NCBI GenBank assembly: GCA_027046265.1
Contig: JALTZF010000089.1
Span: 1-42,534 of the forward strand
Length of the DNA: 42,534 nucleotides
DNA from: Pyrodictiaceae archaeon
Lineage (GTDB): Archaea; Thermoproteota; Thermoprotei_A; Sulfolobales; Pyrodictiaceae
Reading direction: 5' to 3'
Shown piece by piece: positions 15,817 to 24,040 of the stretch. The notes under the pieces are model-generated. The model saw nothing but the letters and a program-made list of their open reading frames with translations. It did no database searches and was not told where the DNA came from. The translations under genes were made by a program, and so were the position numbers. Position 1 is the first letter of the stretch, and each line of letters opens with the position of its first letter.

Positions 15817-17847
15817 TTGGGCTCCACGTGTATTGCAGTATATGAGGTGTACAGAGTGGGGCTAGTAGAGTCGAGTAGTCTTACACCAGTCTTGAAAGAG
15901 GTCAGGGCTACAGTCCTCAAGGCACGTGTGCCACATGTAGGCGCTAGGTGGCGCGGAGGACTCCTTGTACGTCTCGAAACCGGTGCCGAAGTAGATTTAC
16001 TCATGCCTGGTAGTATCGCACGTTGGTTTAGTCCTGGTGAGCGCGTAGCCGTCCTTTTTCTTGAAGAACCGGAGAAGATTTCAGGAGAACATTCGCGTTC
16101 AGCTTTTGTGGCTCCAAGAGACACGTATAGGCTTTGGCGCTTATATAACGGCGAGAGAGTGCTCGTGTGGCCTCCATGGATGAAGGAGTCTAGGCTTGAA
16201 CGTGAGTCTGTCTATGGAGAAAAAGTCTATGAGTACCATGTTGTGGCACGTGAAGCTGTAACAGAAGATGATTACAAGGAGATAGTGGGCTTGGAACAAT
16301 ACCATTATGCTAGTAGAGAAGAGATCGTGGCTGTGTGGAAGTGCCCGCTTTGTGGAGTACTGAAAGAATCCAATATTCAGCCTACATGCCCGAAGGACGG
16401 TGTACCTATGAAGCTTCAAGAAATACATGGCAGCTTGCCTTCTAGCCGCTTCCTAGTGCTTGAGCTTGTGACTCGTGAACCTTACGAGCCAAGGATTGTG
16501 GCCTATGTGAGGGTTGATACACCTATACCGCTTATGCATCGGAGAATAGTGAAGTCTGATGGCTCAATTGTAAAGGATACTATGATTAGAGAGAAGGTAT
16601 TCGGCTATGACTGGTTTCACCCGACTTTCTGGCCTATATCGTCTAGGAAGAGGAGAGAGCTACTGCAGAGGTATAGAGAACTATTAAAGTTCTATGGTTC
16701 GAGAAAACTTGCGCGAGCTGCTTTAGGTGAAGAGGTTGCAGACGAGGCTTTGAAGAGGGCAAATACTGCCGCTGCACGGATTGCCAGGGTTGTCGTGCAC
16801 CCTGATTATCGTGGTGATGGCTTGGGTGTTCTGGCGGTAAAAATGGCTGTTGAGTGGGTCAAGGAGCGCCGCATACCAGAGATGAAGAAAGGAAAACATA
16901 TTGTTGAGACGATAGCGCAGATGGCTAGGTACAACCCATTCTTCGAAAAGGCAGGCTTTGTGTACATGTGGGAGACGTATAGTGGGAGACCGGTACTCAT
17001 GTACCCTCTGACTGATGAGGCTCGTGCAAAGATAGAGAAATACCTCAGAGAAGATGTTGTAGGTAGAACACATAAGGGAAGACTATTCCGCCCACGCTAT
17101 GGTGTGGTAGAAAGGATAAAGGGACCCATAATTCTTCGCAATGTGTCAAAAGTGTATCGAAGCGAGCTTGATGTCACAAGGCTACCCGAAGACCTGCAGT
17201 CTGTCTTGAAGGCTTTTGGTGTTGAGAGAAGAATAGTTGAAAGGTACGTCCTAAAAGACGTCAACTTGCGCGTCGAGCCTGGAGAAATAATACTAGTTGT
17301 CGGCGCTAGTGGCGCGGGTAAGACTACACTTCTCAGAATGATTATTGGTGCAGCAACAAAAGTAGACGATGAGAGGTACAAGCCTTCTTCGGGTAGTATT
17401 GAAGTCCCAGAGAATGCTAAGATAGCCTACTTACTGCCAGGAGAACATGAACCCAAATTTGGCGAGGAAACACTACTCGAACATATGACCTCAAAGCTCG
17501 GCGATGCAGGTGCTGCTGTTGAGATACTCAATGCTGTAGGTCTTAGCGATGCAGTATTCTATAGGGCGCGATTTACTGAACTCTCGACAGGACAGAAGGA
17601 GAGAGCAAAACTGGCTAGTCTCCTAGCTGAGAAACCTAACCTACTAATAATTGATGAGTTTACAGCTCACCTTGACAAGCTTACAGCACAGAGAGTTGCT
17701 AGACGCCTCGGCAAGTTGGCCAGGCAGGTTGGCTTAACAATGATTGTCTCTACTAATAGACCAGAGGTCATTGCTGCTCTCGCCCCAGACAAAGTTGTCT
17801 TAGTGGGTTATGGTACTGCATCCGTAGTAGAGCATAGGAATAGGTAG
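15817..17847 (+). CDS. GNAT acetyltransferase-ABC ATPase fusion (COG2401)
   Basis: A multi-domain protein matching the archaeal COG2401 architecture. The N terminus (about 25-90) is a small beta domain that may be OB-like. A zinc-knuckle-like 'CPLC..C' follows (Cys176, 179, 191), with Asp194 where a fourth Cys would sit. A GNAT domain carries the acetyl-CoA loop 'RGDGLG' (332-337). The C-terminal ABC ATPase has Walker A GASGAGKTT (496-504), signature LSTGQ (589-593) and Walker B LLIIDE (Glu614). The usual switch His is Asn647 (STNRP), and a clear Q-loop Gln is missing. There are no membrane helices, so it is not a transporter subunit by itself. The TTG at 15817 or the GTG at 15856 (GGTG 6 nt ahead) may be the start. 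It is followed 13 nt later by the next gene. Confidence 0.85.
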   Translation: MGSTCIAVYEVYRVGLVESSSLTPVLKEVRATVLKARVPHVGARWRGGLLVRLETGAEVDLLMPGSIARWFSPGERVAVLFLEEPEKISGEHSRSAFVAPRDTYRLWRLYNGERVLVWPPWMKESRLERESVYGEKVYEYHVVAREAVTEDDYKEIVGLEQYHYASREEIVAVWKCPLCGVLKESNIQPTCPKDGVPMKLQEIHGSLPSSRFLVLELVTREPYEPRIVAYVRVDTPIPLMHRRIVKSDGSIVKDTMIREKVFGYDWFHPTFWPISSRKRRELLQRYRELLKFYGSRKLARAALGEEVADEALKRANTAAARIARVVVHPDYRGDGLGVLAVKMAVEWVKERRIPEMKKGKHIVETIAQMARYNPFFEKAGFVYMWETYSGRPVLMYPLTDEARAKIEKYLREDVVGRTHKGRLFRPRYGVVERIKGPIILRNVSKVYRSELDVTRLPEDLQSVLKAFGVERRIVERYVLKDVNLRVEPGEIILVVGASGAGKTTLLRMIIGAATKVDDERYKPSSGSIEVPENAKIAYLLPGEHEPKFGEETLLEHMTSKLGDAGAAVEILNAVGLSDAVFYRARFTELSTGQKERAKLASLLAEKPNLLIIDEFTAHLDKLTAQRVARRLGKLARQVGLTMIVSTNRPEVIAALAPDKVVLVGYGTASVVEHRNR

Positions 17848-17860
17848 TAGGTGTGAGAGG

Positions 17861-19084
17861 ATGAAGCTTAAGAGAGTAGTTGTATTAACGGGCACTTCTG
17901 GGCTTGATCTTGATAGAGCAGTAAAGTATATCGGTTCAAGACTTGGCGTTCCCACAGCCAAGTACGAGGACTACGTTGAGGAGTACATGCGAGCACCTAT
18001 ATATCACGTGGCAGAGCTCCTACTCGCTGACTATAGGACGACGGCAGAACGATTTAAGAAGGCTTTTGAGCACTTGTTAGACGATCTACGAGACGAAGAA
18101 GAGGCGCTGATAACTGCTCACATAGTGTATTACCGCAGGCTCAACACTATAGTCAGCCCGTTTCTAGCATTTCTAGCTGAACTCTCTACTAACGGGCTTA
18201 AGGTAGCCCTAGTAGACTACATTGATGATTACTACCATGTACTCTATAGGCTTGCAAGACGTGCAGCAGAGAGAGTCACACCTGACATAGCTAGTTTTCA
18301 GCCCCTTGACCCGGTTGGCTTGCTTTCTTGGAGGGGAGTTAATCTTAGCCTCATACACATGCTGTCTGTGACTACTATGGATACAGTTGTGTTTGCCTCT
18401 AAGCATAGTGCTGAGAGTCATGCAAGGCTTGTAGCGATGCTTTTAGGCAAGAAAGCTGAGAATGGTAAGCGCTACGAGTCAGTATACGTTTCGCATCCCA
18501 TAACCAAGGTTAGGGCAAGAGCAGAAAGAGAGGGAGTGGGGCTATCCAGGTATCCTGATGCAATTGAGATTGAGGAGTTTAAGGAGAGACTTGAGAAGTC
18601 GTGTCCTAACCTTGTGGTTTATTCGCCTACGACAATTGATGAACTAATAATTGACAGTGAAGGCAAGCTTATAACAAAGATAACTAGGGATCTACGGTGG
18701 CCACACAGGGAGAACAATATACACGAGTATGCTTACCCCATAGATCTTGCAGACGAGATATTTGACCGGAACCTCTATCCTGTAAAGAGCACAATTAGGA
18801 ATGAAGGGTACCTGTACTTTCTAAAAACACAGATAGAAGCCTCTATAGAGCGCAGAGACTTAAGCTATGTTTCACAGGCAGATTATGTTGTGGCTTATAG
18901 GCCAACTCTTTATGGCGAGCAGCACATGGGGGTTGAAACAGAGATAAAGACAGCTATAGCAATGGCTAAGCCAGTATTTAGTGTCATACCCGAGGAAGAG
19001 AGAAAAATCCCATACACACTATTCCGATTCGAGTATCCACTGCGTAGCGTTGAAGACCTATTACGTGTACTGAAATGTGAGTAA
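17861..19084 (+). CDS. Two-part protein: kinase-like N terminus, nucleoside deoxyribosyltransferase-like C terminus
   Basis: I have no firm name for this 407-residue protein. The N terminus opens with a beta strand and 'TGTSGLD' (10-16), which looks like a degenerate P-loop, and has 'ALITAHIVYY' (82-91), reminiscent of archaeal nucleotide-kinase-like proteins. The C-terminal half resembles the nucleoside 2-deoxyribosyltransferase fold: 'VYVSHPIT' (208-215), then 'ADYVVAYRP' (340-348) and 'GVETEIKTAIAMAKPVF' (357-373) with candidate catalytic Glu. That family cleaves N-glycosidic bonds of nucleosides or nucleotides. ATG at 17861 follows GGTGTGAGAGG, only 13 nt after the COG2401 stop, so the two are very probably co-expressed. 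Confidence 0.6.
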   Translation: MKLKRVVVLTGTSGLDLDRAVKYIGSRLGVPTAKYEDYVEEYMRAPIYHVAELLLADYRTTAERFKKAFEHLLDDLRDEEEALITAHIVYYRRLNTIVSPFLAFLAELSTNGLKVALVDYIDDYYHVLYRLARRAAERVTPDIASFQPLDPVGLLSWRGVNLSLIHMLSVTTMDTVVFASKHSAESHARLVAMLLGKKAENGKRYESVYVSHPITKVRARAEREGVGLSRYPDAIEIEEFKERLEKSCPNLVVYSPTTIDELIIDSEGKLITKITRDLRWPHRENNIHEYAYPIDLADEIFDRNLYPVKSTIRNEGYLYFLKTQIEASIERRDLSYVSQADYVVAYRPTLYGEQHMGVETEIKTAIAMAKPVFSVIPEEERKIPYTLFRFEYPLRSVEDLLRVLKCE

Positions 19085-19136
19085 GAAGGAGCTAGTACTC
19101 GTGAAGTTTAAGAGGAAGCGCTCGCTAAGACTCTTA

Positions 19137-19212
19137 GGCTCTGGTAGCCGATGAAGACCTTAGTCCCACCACCACGAACCCCGTAGGGGATGTTGAATCC
19201 GGCAGGAGCTGA
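19137..19212 (+). ncRNA. Candidate box C/D-like guide RNA targeting the 16S rRNA 5' end
   Basis: A C'-like box TGTTGA (19191-19196) is followed by exactly 12 nt and a perfect D box CTGA (19209-19212). Within those 12 nt, TCCGGCAGGA (19198-19207) is the exact complement of the near-universal archaeal 16S 5' sequence TCCTGCCGGA. A weak C box (GATGA, 19150-19154) lies upstream, but the C-to-C' distance is long, no D' box is clear, and the outer K-turn stem is poor. Alternative pairing also exists: GGCTC (19137-19141) with GAGCT (19206-19210), GCCGAT with ATCCGGC, and a CCCC-GTA-GGGG hairpin (19179-19189). It is a candidate only. Confidence 0.35.
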
Positions 19213-19270
19213 GGCGCACAATAATATAGTCCTCATGCAAGATTAGTATAGCCTTCATCTACAACACCTA

Positions 19271-19278
19271 TTTAAAGG
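19271..19278 (+). promoter_or_regulatory. TATA box for the gene at 19311
   Basis: TTTAAAGG at 19271-19278 predicts transcription starting near 19299, leaving a leader of about 12 nt that contains the GGTG ribosome site used by the ATG at 19311. Confidence 0.5.
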
Positions 19279-19310
19279 ATCTAAAGTAGAACATAGCCGT
19301 GGTGTACTGC

Positions 19311-19625
19311 ATGGTTAGCGACAAGGTCATAGGCACTGTGATTATGGTAGTAGCTGTAATTGTAATAGTGTTCTACGCTATAGTTCTCTTTAATCCTGGC
19401 CTCATAGGGTTAAGTGATAGTGCAAGCGAGATCCTAGTCAAGATCACAGTATTTATCGCTGTTGCAGGCATAATGGGTATTCTCGCATGGATAGGCTATA
19501 CTTTAGCAACGACACCCCCTCCTAAACCCATAGAGGAAATTGAAAAAGAGATAGAGGAGGAGCTAAAGAAGCTAGAAAAAGAGCTTAGCCAGAAGGAAGA
19601 GAAGGGGGAGAAGCAGACTAGCTAA
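19311..19625 (+). CDS. Small two-helix membrane protein with charged tail
   Basis: An unrecognised protein of 104 residues. Two membrane helices (about 5-27 and 42-63) are joined by a short loop. After a 'TTPPPKP' hinge comes a highly charged Glu/Lys tail of about 35 residues that should form a helix or coiled coil in the cytoplasm. I chose the ATG at 19311 because GGTG lies 6 nt upstream and the TATA box places the transcript start at about 19299; a GTG at 19299 would add four residues. It is convergent with the next gene. Confidence 0.65.
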   Translation: MVSDKVIGTVIMVVAVIVIVFYAIVLFNPGLIGLSDSASEILVKITVFIAVAGIMGILAWIGYTLATTPPPKPIEEIEKEIEEELKKLEKELSQKEEKGEKQTS

Positions 19626-19644
19626 ACCAGGTATTAAGTAAAGA

Positions 19645-20046
19645 TTACTCAGAGGATTCTTTGCTGCTAAAGTATTTTTCGAGTTCCAACTCTTCCGCTT
19701 CAATTCTCCTGAGATACTCTAGGCTCGGTACCTTGGTTATCTTGAACACGCCTATTCTGTAGTCATAGAACTCCTCAGGAGTGTCTGGCTCTATAACTGT
19801 GACTAACTCTGCTTGGCCACCGAGATCCTCGATTACATATCTGAAGTCTTCCACCCAATCATTTATACCACATGTGGCACAGAAGCTTCCTTCAAAAGCT
19901 ATTATAACAGTATCATTGTCTACTCGGAGTAGCCGAGCCTTGCTCTCTATGCCCCTATATCTGTTGTATCTCTTAATAGCTAGCTCTAGTAGCTTCGCTA
20001 GTGAGTTTCTGTCTACTCTCTCTCTCTTTGTCGCTAAAAGCCTCAT
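19645..20046 (-). CDS. Conserved-looking small protein with CxxC motif, unknown function
   Basis: A 133-residue soluble protein I do not recognise. A beta strand 'DTVIIAFEGSFCATCG' places Cys58 and Cys61 in a CxxC, followed by a helix ('WVEDFRYVIEDLGG') and an acidic C-terminal part. The single CxxC could bind a metal jointly with a partner or be redox active. ATG at 20046 follows GGTGAA at good spacing. It is convergent with the membrane protein at 19311 and divergent from the B12/radical SAM gene. Confidence 0.65.
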   Translation of the reverse strand: MRLLATKRERVDRNSLAKLLELAIKRYNRYRGIESKARLLRVDNDTVIIAFEGSFCATCGINDWVEDFRYVIEDLGGQAELVTVIEPDTPEEFYDYRIGVFKITKVPSLEYLRRIEAEELELEKYFSSKESSE

Positions 20047-20103
20047 AGAGTTTCACCGAAGATGATTCGGTTTCCTTTTCAGTATAATAAGTATTCTTGC
20101 TAA

Positions 20104-20111
20104 TTATAAAA
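20104..20111 (+). promoter_or_regulatory. TATA box for the B12/radical SAM gene
   Basis: TTATAAAA at 20104-20111 predicts transcription from about 20132, which supports the ATG at 20147 rather than the GTG at 20117 as the start. Confidence 0.5.
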
Positions 20112-20146
20112 AGACGGTGGTAGTAAGCACTCTGCTTGGGGGTATA

Positions 20147-21496
20147 ATGGAGAAGAGGAGGCTTGTACTAGTGGCAAGGCCACTGTATGGGGCTCGCAAC
20201 GCGTTTGCTGCACTTGTATCGGCTCTAGAGGATAGCGGGGTACTTAGCAGTGGTAGAGTCAAGCTTGTATTTACAGAAGACAATCCTCTCGGCATTGTTA
20301 AGAGGGAGAAGGAGAAGGGAAACATTGTAGTAGTGTTGTATGGGGTCTCAAGCCCCATCTTCTTAGATGTAATTGCTGAAATAAGGAGGGTGTCTAAGGA
20401 GGCTTACGTTGTTGTTGGTGGACCGCATACAGAGGGGGCCTACTGGCAGTTTTTGCGATTAGGTGCTTACGCTGCTGTAGTTGGCGACGGAGAGAATGCT
20501 ATTGTAGGACTGGTTGAGCATTTCATTGGGCATAATAGCTTGGAATCTGTGCCTAATATCGCATACTATAGTAATGGTGTATTCAGGGTTACACGGATAG
20601 AAAATATAGAGCTAGACTCTTATAGGCCCCATGCACCATCATATGAACTCTACCCGCCAATAGAAATAATGAGGGGGTGCCCCTACCATTGTAAGTTCTG
20701 CCAAGTACCATGGCTTTTCAAGTCTAGTGTGAGGTTTAGGTCTCCCGAAAGAGTTGCATTGGCTGCAAGAGACTATGTTAGGGTAGGGAGGAAGAGAATA
20801 AGATTTGTTGCACCCATAGGCTTTGCCTATATGTCTAAGAGGCTAGGCGAGCCCAACACTGAAGCTATTGAGAAACTTCTCGTTCTTGTTAGGCAAGAGG
20901 GTGGTGAACCCTATCTTGGCACTTTTCCTAGCGAGGTGAGGCCGGAATATATTAGAGAGGACGTGCTTAAAGTTGTGCGTCGTTATGCTGCTAATAAGCG
21001 TATAAGTGTAGGCTTGCAAAGTGGTGATAACCGTGTATTAAGACTTGTTGGTCGTGAGCACACTATTGAGGATGCTCTCCAGGCTGTTGAGCTTATTATT
21101 AGGCATGGATTTCAGCCAATAGTAGACATCATATTTGGCTTGCCTGGAGAGGATGAAGAAGCTGTAGAGAACACTATAAAGGTAATGTATTATCTTGCTG
21201 AGAGAAGAGTTCGACTGAGACTTCACACATTCATACCTCTTCCAGGTACACCCTTCGCGAGAGAGAGGCCGCATGGTATTCATCCAAAGTACCATGAAGC
21301 TGTGAGGAGGCTTCTAGGTAGAGGAGTTATTGAGGGCGACTGGAGAGAGCAAGAAGAGGTAGCCAGGATTGTCTACTGTGTGACCGCCTACGATCCCCTT
21401 CCAACACGCGAGCGCAAGCCCCTAGAAGGAGAGAGGGAATATTGTGTAGAAGTATGGAAGCTTCTTGATAAGGTATATGACAACTCTAAGAGTTAG
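20147..21496 (+). CDS. B12-binding/radical SAM protein (MJ_1487-like)
   Basis: The N-terminal ~150 residues form a Rossmann-like B12-binding domain ('VVVGGPHTEG', 'AVVGDGENAI'). The radical SAM core follows, with 'RGCPYHCKFCQVPW' giving the CX3CX2C iron-sulfur motif, then 'VGLQSGDNRVL' and 'DIIFGLPGEDEE' typical of the B12-radical SAM class. This matches the archaeal family named for MJ_1487, of unknown substrate. I set the start at the ATG at 20147, which follows a GGGGGT ribosome site and the TATA box; the frame also opens at a GTG at 20117. The length is then 449 residues. Confidence 0.82.
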   Translation: MEKRRLVLVARPLYGARNAFAALVSALEDSGVLSSGRVKLVFTEDNPLGIVKREKEKGNIVVVLYGVSSPIFLDVIAEIRRVSKEAYVVVGGPHTEGAYWQFLRLGAYAAVVGDGENAIVGLVEHFIGHNSLESVPNIAYYSNGVFRVTRIENIELDSYRPHAPSYELYPPIEIMRGCPYHCKFCQVPWLFKSSVRFRSPERVALAARDYVRVGRKRIRFVAPIGFAYMSKRLGEPNTEAIEKLLVLVRQEGGEPYLGTFPSEVRPEYIREDVLKVVRRYAANKRISVGLQSGDNRVLRLVGREHTIEDALQAVELIIRHGFQPIVDIIFGLPGEDEEAVENTIKVMYYLAERRVRLRLHTFIPLPGTPFARERPHGIHPKYHEAVRRLLGRGVIEGDWREQEEVARIVYCVTAYDPLPTRERKPLEGEREYCVEVWKLLDKVYDNSKS

Positions 21497-21508
21497 GACT
21501 TCTTGAGG

Positions 21509-22621
21509 TTAGAGTTTAAGGCTAAGTCTCCTCAACTTTTCTAAGAGAACTTCATCGCTAACATCGTTACGTAGCTTCACAACCGCGAGGCCTCCGTGAC
21601 CACCTATGTTCTCTGCAACACCCTCTCTCATTAGTCCTACAGCGACCCGGTATGCTCCGCGTCTCCTGGCCCTAATGATGAGGAGTCTAACGCCGTCATC
21701 GCGTTCTACAAGTAGCGCAATAGGCTGCTTTAGTATCTTATAGAGTTTTGATGCAAGAGCGCTTGCTCCTCTGCCTTTCCACTTATTGCGGGCATCTACG
21801 AACCGTATATAGCCCACTCTCCTTGCCGCAAACGCGAGATCCCTAGCCTTATCCATTATCTCCTTATCACTTTCCTCCGCGATTCTCAGTACTCTATCGA
21901 TAGTAGTCAGATCTATAGGGGCATCTTGTGGTAAGGGGCTTGCAAGCCACTTGACGAGTTTTCTCCACAGTTCACGGTCTCTTAGAACTGTGGAGGCTTT
22001 AGATATACTGGCAGCTATGCGGGCTATACGGTTCTCGGCCTCACTTAAGGGTTTATAGCCTCTCTCAAGTATGCCAACAGCCTTCATAAATGCTGTAAGC
22101 CTTGGTGTTACATGTTTTATACCTAGGCTACGTAGTAGCTGGAAGGTAAGCATTGTTGTTGGTTTATGGCCTAGGAATACTTCTTCGCTCAGCTTGTAGA
22201 GTTCCTTGGCTGCGTAAAGTGTTGAGAAATGGTGGTCTATGTATATGAGCCTTGATGAACTACAGTCCTTAGCATACTCATAGAGTGTTGTGCGGACACG
22301 TTCTGTGAATGGTATATCGAGGACTACAAGGACACTAGGGCAACCATACTCGTCCAAGAAGCTCTTCACAGCATCGCTAAGGCTGCGTGGGCCAGCAGGC
22401 TCAAGGTATACTTCATGTCTGCCCTTTAGAGGGTAGACTTTCTTGTAGTACTGAGAATAGTATATGAGTGCTGCACTAGTAGCACCATCAGCATCCCAAT
22501 CAGCAACAATGACTACTGGTACTGTTTTAAGAGTCCTGGGCTTTACTGTCACGAATACCTCTCCCCGAGCAAGAACATAGCACGCAAGCAACCTCTTATA
22601 GATTAAAGAAGTTATAAGCAC
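21509..22621 (-). CDS. DHH-DHHA1 family phosphoesterase (RecJ-like)
   Basis: A phosphoesterase of the DHH superfamily, which includes archaeal RecJ-like nucleases and nanoRNases. Seen are motif I 'VADWDADGATSA' (about 34-45), 'VLDIPF', motif III 'YIDHHFS' and the C-terminal DHHA1 glycine motif 'IGGHGGLAVV' near residue 345. Both metal-binding and substrate domains are therefore present. Length 370 is in the range of the archaeal proteins. The start is uncertain: GTG at 22621 lacks a good SD and other starts lie just inside. A nuclease role in replication or RNA decay is family-level inference. Confidence 0.8.
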   Translation of the reverse strand: MLITSLIYKRLLACYVLARGEVFVTVKPRTLKTVPVVIVADWDADGATSAALIYYSQYYKKVYPLKGRHEVYLEPAGPRSLSDAVKSFLDEYGCPSVLVVLDIPFTERVRTTLYEYAKDCSSSRLIYIDHHFSTLYAAKELYKLSEEVFLGHKPTTMLTFQLLRSLGIKHVTPRLTAFMKAVGILERGYKPLSEAENRIARIAASISKASTVLRDRELWRKLVKWLASPLPQDAPIDLTTIDRVLRIAEESDKEIMDKARDLAFAARRVGYIRFVDARNKWKGRGASALASKLYKILKQPIALLVERDDGVRLLIIRARRRGAYRVAVGLMREGVAENIGGHGGLAVVKLRNDVSDEVLLEKLRRLSLKL

Positions 22622-22744
22622 AAGCTTAGAACAGAATAGTATTATGATGAAGACTTTGAATTGTTAAGCTTGGAGTTTTATATTAAGAGTAACATATAAA
22701 ATAGTAGGCTACAAAAACTTTAACACGTAGTTATTAGTTGCATA

Positions 22745-22755
22745 ATTATAAATTA
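22745..22755 (+). promoter_or_regulatory. TATA box for the regulator gene at 22783
   Basis: ATTATAAATTA at 22745-22755, in a very A+T-rich stretch, predicts transcription from about 22775, so the ATG at 22783 would be nearly leaderless. Confidence 0.45.
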
Positions 22756-22782
22756 TTACATGATACTATGAATAGTTAATGT

Positions 22783-23904
22783 ATGGTGTACGAGTTCGTG
22801 ACTCTGCAGTTGACCGATAAGCATGTCAAGATAGCGAGAATGATGGCGTGTTTTGATTATAGGCTAGAATTAGACAAAATAGCACAGAGCATAGGGTATA
22901 GTAGGAAATATGTTCTTGAACTGATAAAGGATTTACGCAACAACTGGATGGAGCTTTGGGCACAACACATTAGAGATATAAGGCCATTACAGCTTAAGAC
23001 CCTACTTATCCGTTCTAGGAAAATACTCGACACTTCAGGATTGAACTTAAAGATAGACCTTGACTCAACTTGGCTTCCAGCCCCACGTTTTCTATATTCC
23101 TATAGGGTGACTGTTGATAACAATGCCGTCTATACTTACATTGTTCCAGAGCAACTAGAGGGGGAACTTGTTGAGGAGATAGCTAGTGGTATCAGAGGAG
23201 ATGTACTAAGTGTAGGTTACGTAGTACCGATTAAGGTGAATTGTTTGAGATTGCCATCGATAAATGAAAGGATAGACGAGAGAGATCTTGATATATTAAT
23301 AGAGGAAGCTTATAGAGATGTTAACGTTAAACCTCAAACAATGGATTATGGCATTGTGGAATTAATTGTCTACGCTGTCTTGGATGTGAATCCCTTAGCT
23401 ACTAAAAGAGACCTACTTGACTTAAGTCAGATAATTAAGGAGTTCGGCTATAGCAACATCGAGAAAATATGGCTTAAAGGACGTAAAGTATATCCAATCT
23501 ATAAGGAGTTAAGCCGTCAAGGCTTTCTGGGTAGAGCGCTGCTACTTCGTGCACTTCTTCAGTACGACTCGTTGCTTCCACTATACATGGAAGTTGAGGA
23601 GGAATGTTTTCCAAGGTTATACACATTAGTAAGTTTACTTGGTGTAGGAGCCTCTGTTTTCCGCGGGGAAAACCTTGCTGCAACTGTAATGGTTATACCA
23701 GATTCTTTCACAGAACTTGTCAGAACACTACTTAGAGGATGTATACGCTACAGTGGTGTGATAAGTAGCGGATTTGGTGTAGGCTTACCAATAGAAATGT
23801 TCTCGCCCAAGGAAGGATGGCAGCTAGAGCCTCAACCACTCGTGGAAATTTTGTGGAGAATGGGTCTTATACATGTAGAGAAAAATGGAATAATAAAAAC
23901 ATAA
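22783..23904 (+). CDS. HTH-containing putative transcriptional regulator
   Basis: I do not recognise a named family. Residues about 11-50 look like a helix-turn-helix of the Lrp/winged type ('LDKIAQSIGYSRKYVLELIKDL'). Two similar alpha/beta segments follow: one around 105-150 with 'YTYIVPEQLEGEL', and one around 285-330 with 'AATVMVIPDSFTEL'. They could be paired sensor domains. The C-terminal 25 residues could form a second wing. No membrane segments are seen, and the 373-residue length is larger than Lrp proteins. The gene stands alone with an A+T-rich promoter and a near-leaderless ATG. Confidence 0.6.
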   Translation: MVYEFVTLQLTDKHVKIARMMACFDYRLELDKIAQSIGYSRKYVLELIKDLRNNWMELWAQHIRDIRPLQLKTLLIRSRKILDTSGLNLKIDLDSTWLPAPRFLYSYRVTVDNNAVYTYIVPEQLEGELVEEIASGIRGDVLSVGYVVPIKVNCLRLPSINERIDERDLDILIEEAYRDVNVKPQTMDYGIVELIVYAVLDVNPLATKRDLLDLSQIIKEFGYSNIEKIWLKGRKVYPIYKELSRQGFLGRALLLRALLQYDSLLPLYMEVEEECFPRLYTLVSLLGVGASVFRGENLAATVMVIPDSFTELVRTLLRGCIRYSGVISSGFGVGLPIEMFSPKEGWQLEPQPLVEILWRMGLIHVEKNGIIKT

Positions 23905-24040
23905 AGGACTAACCTGCATATCTTTCCAACAATAGTTTAGGTCATACGTTTTACTTTCGAGCCGTTAATGTAGAGGCACAAAACCAGGTATTACTCCTAT
24001 AAAATTAGAGTTATCACACTAACATAACTAAACCAAGTAT

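Larger units (their letters stand above)
19085..19298. other. 214-bp intergenic region with structured segment
   Basis: The region separates the NDT-like gene from a small membrane protein gene. Its left part is G+C-richer than typical spacers here and contains a possible guide RNA (see 19137-19212). Its right part is A+T-rich with the next promoter. The minus strand holds a 42-codon ATG frame (19236 to 19108, opening MRTILLCASA); it has no clear SD and I treat it as unproven. Confidence 0.4.

Noticed and set aside
16141-17073. Minus-strand frames opposite the COG2401 gene
   Set aside because: Codon shadows of recognised GNAT and ABC motifs on the plus strand.
19101-19154. 17-codon plus-strand frame opening GTGAAGTTTAAG
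   Set aside because: Too short to support, and it ends inside the structured segment.
22644-22650. ATGATGA, a perfect box C
   Set aside because: No D, D' or second C box follows within the usual distance.
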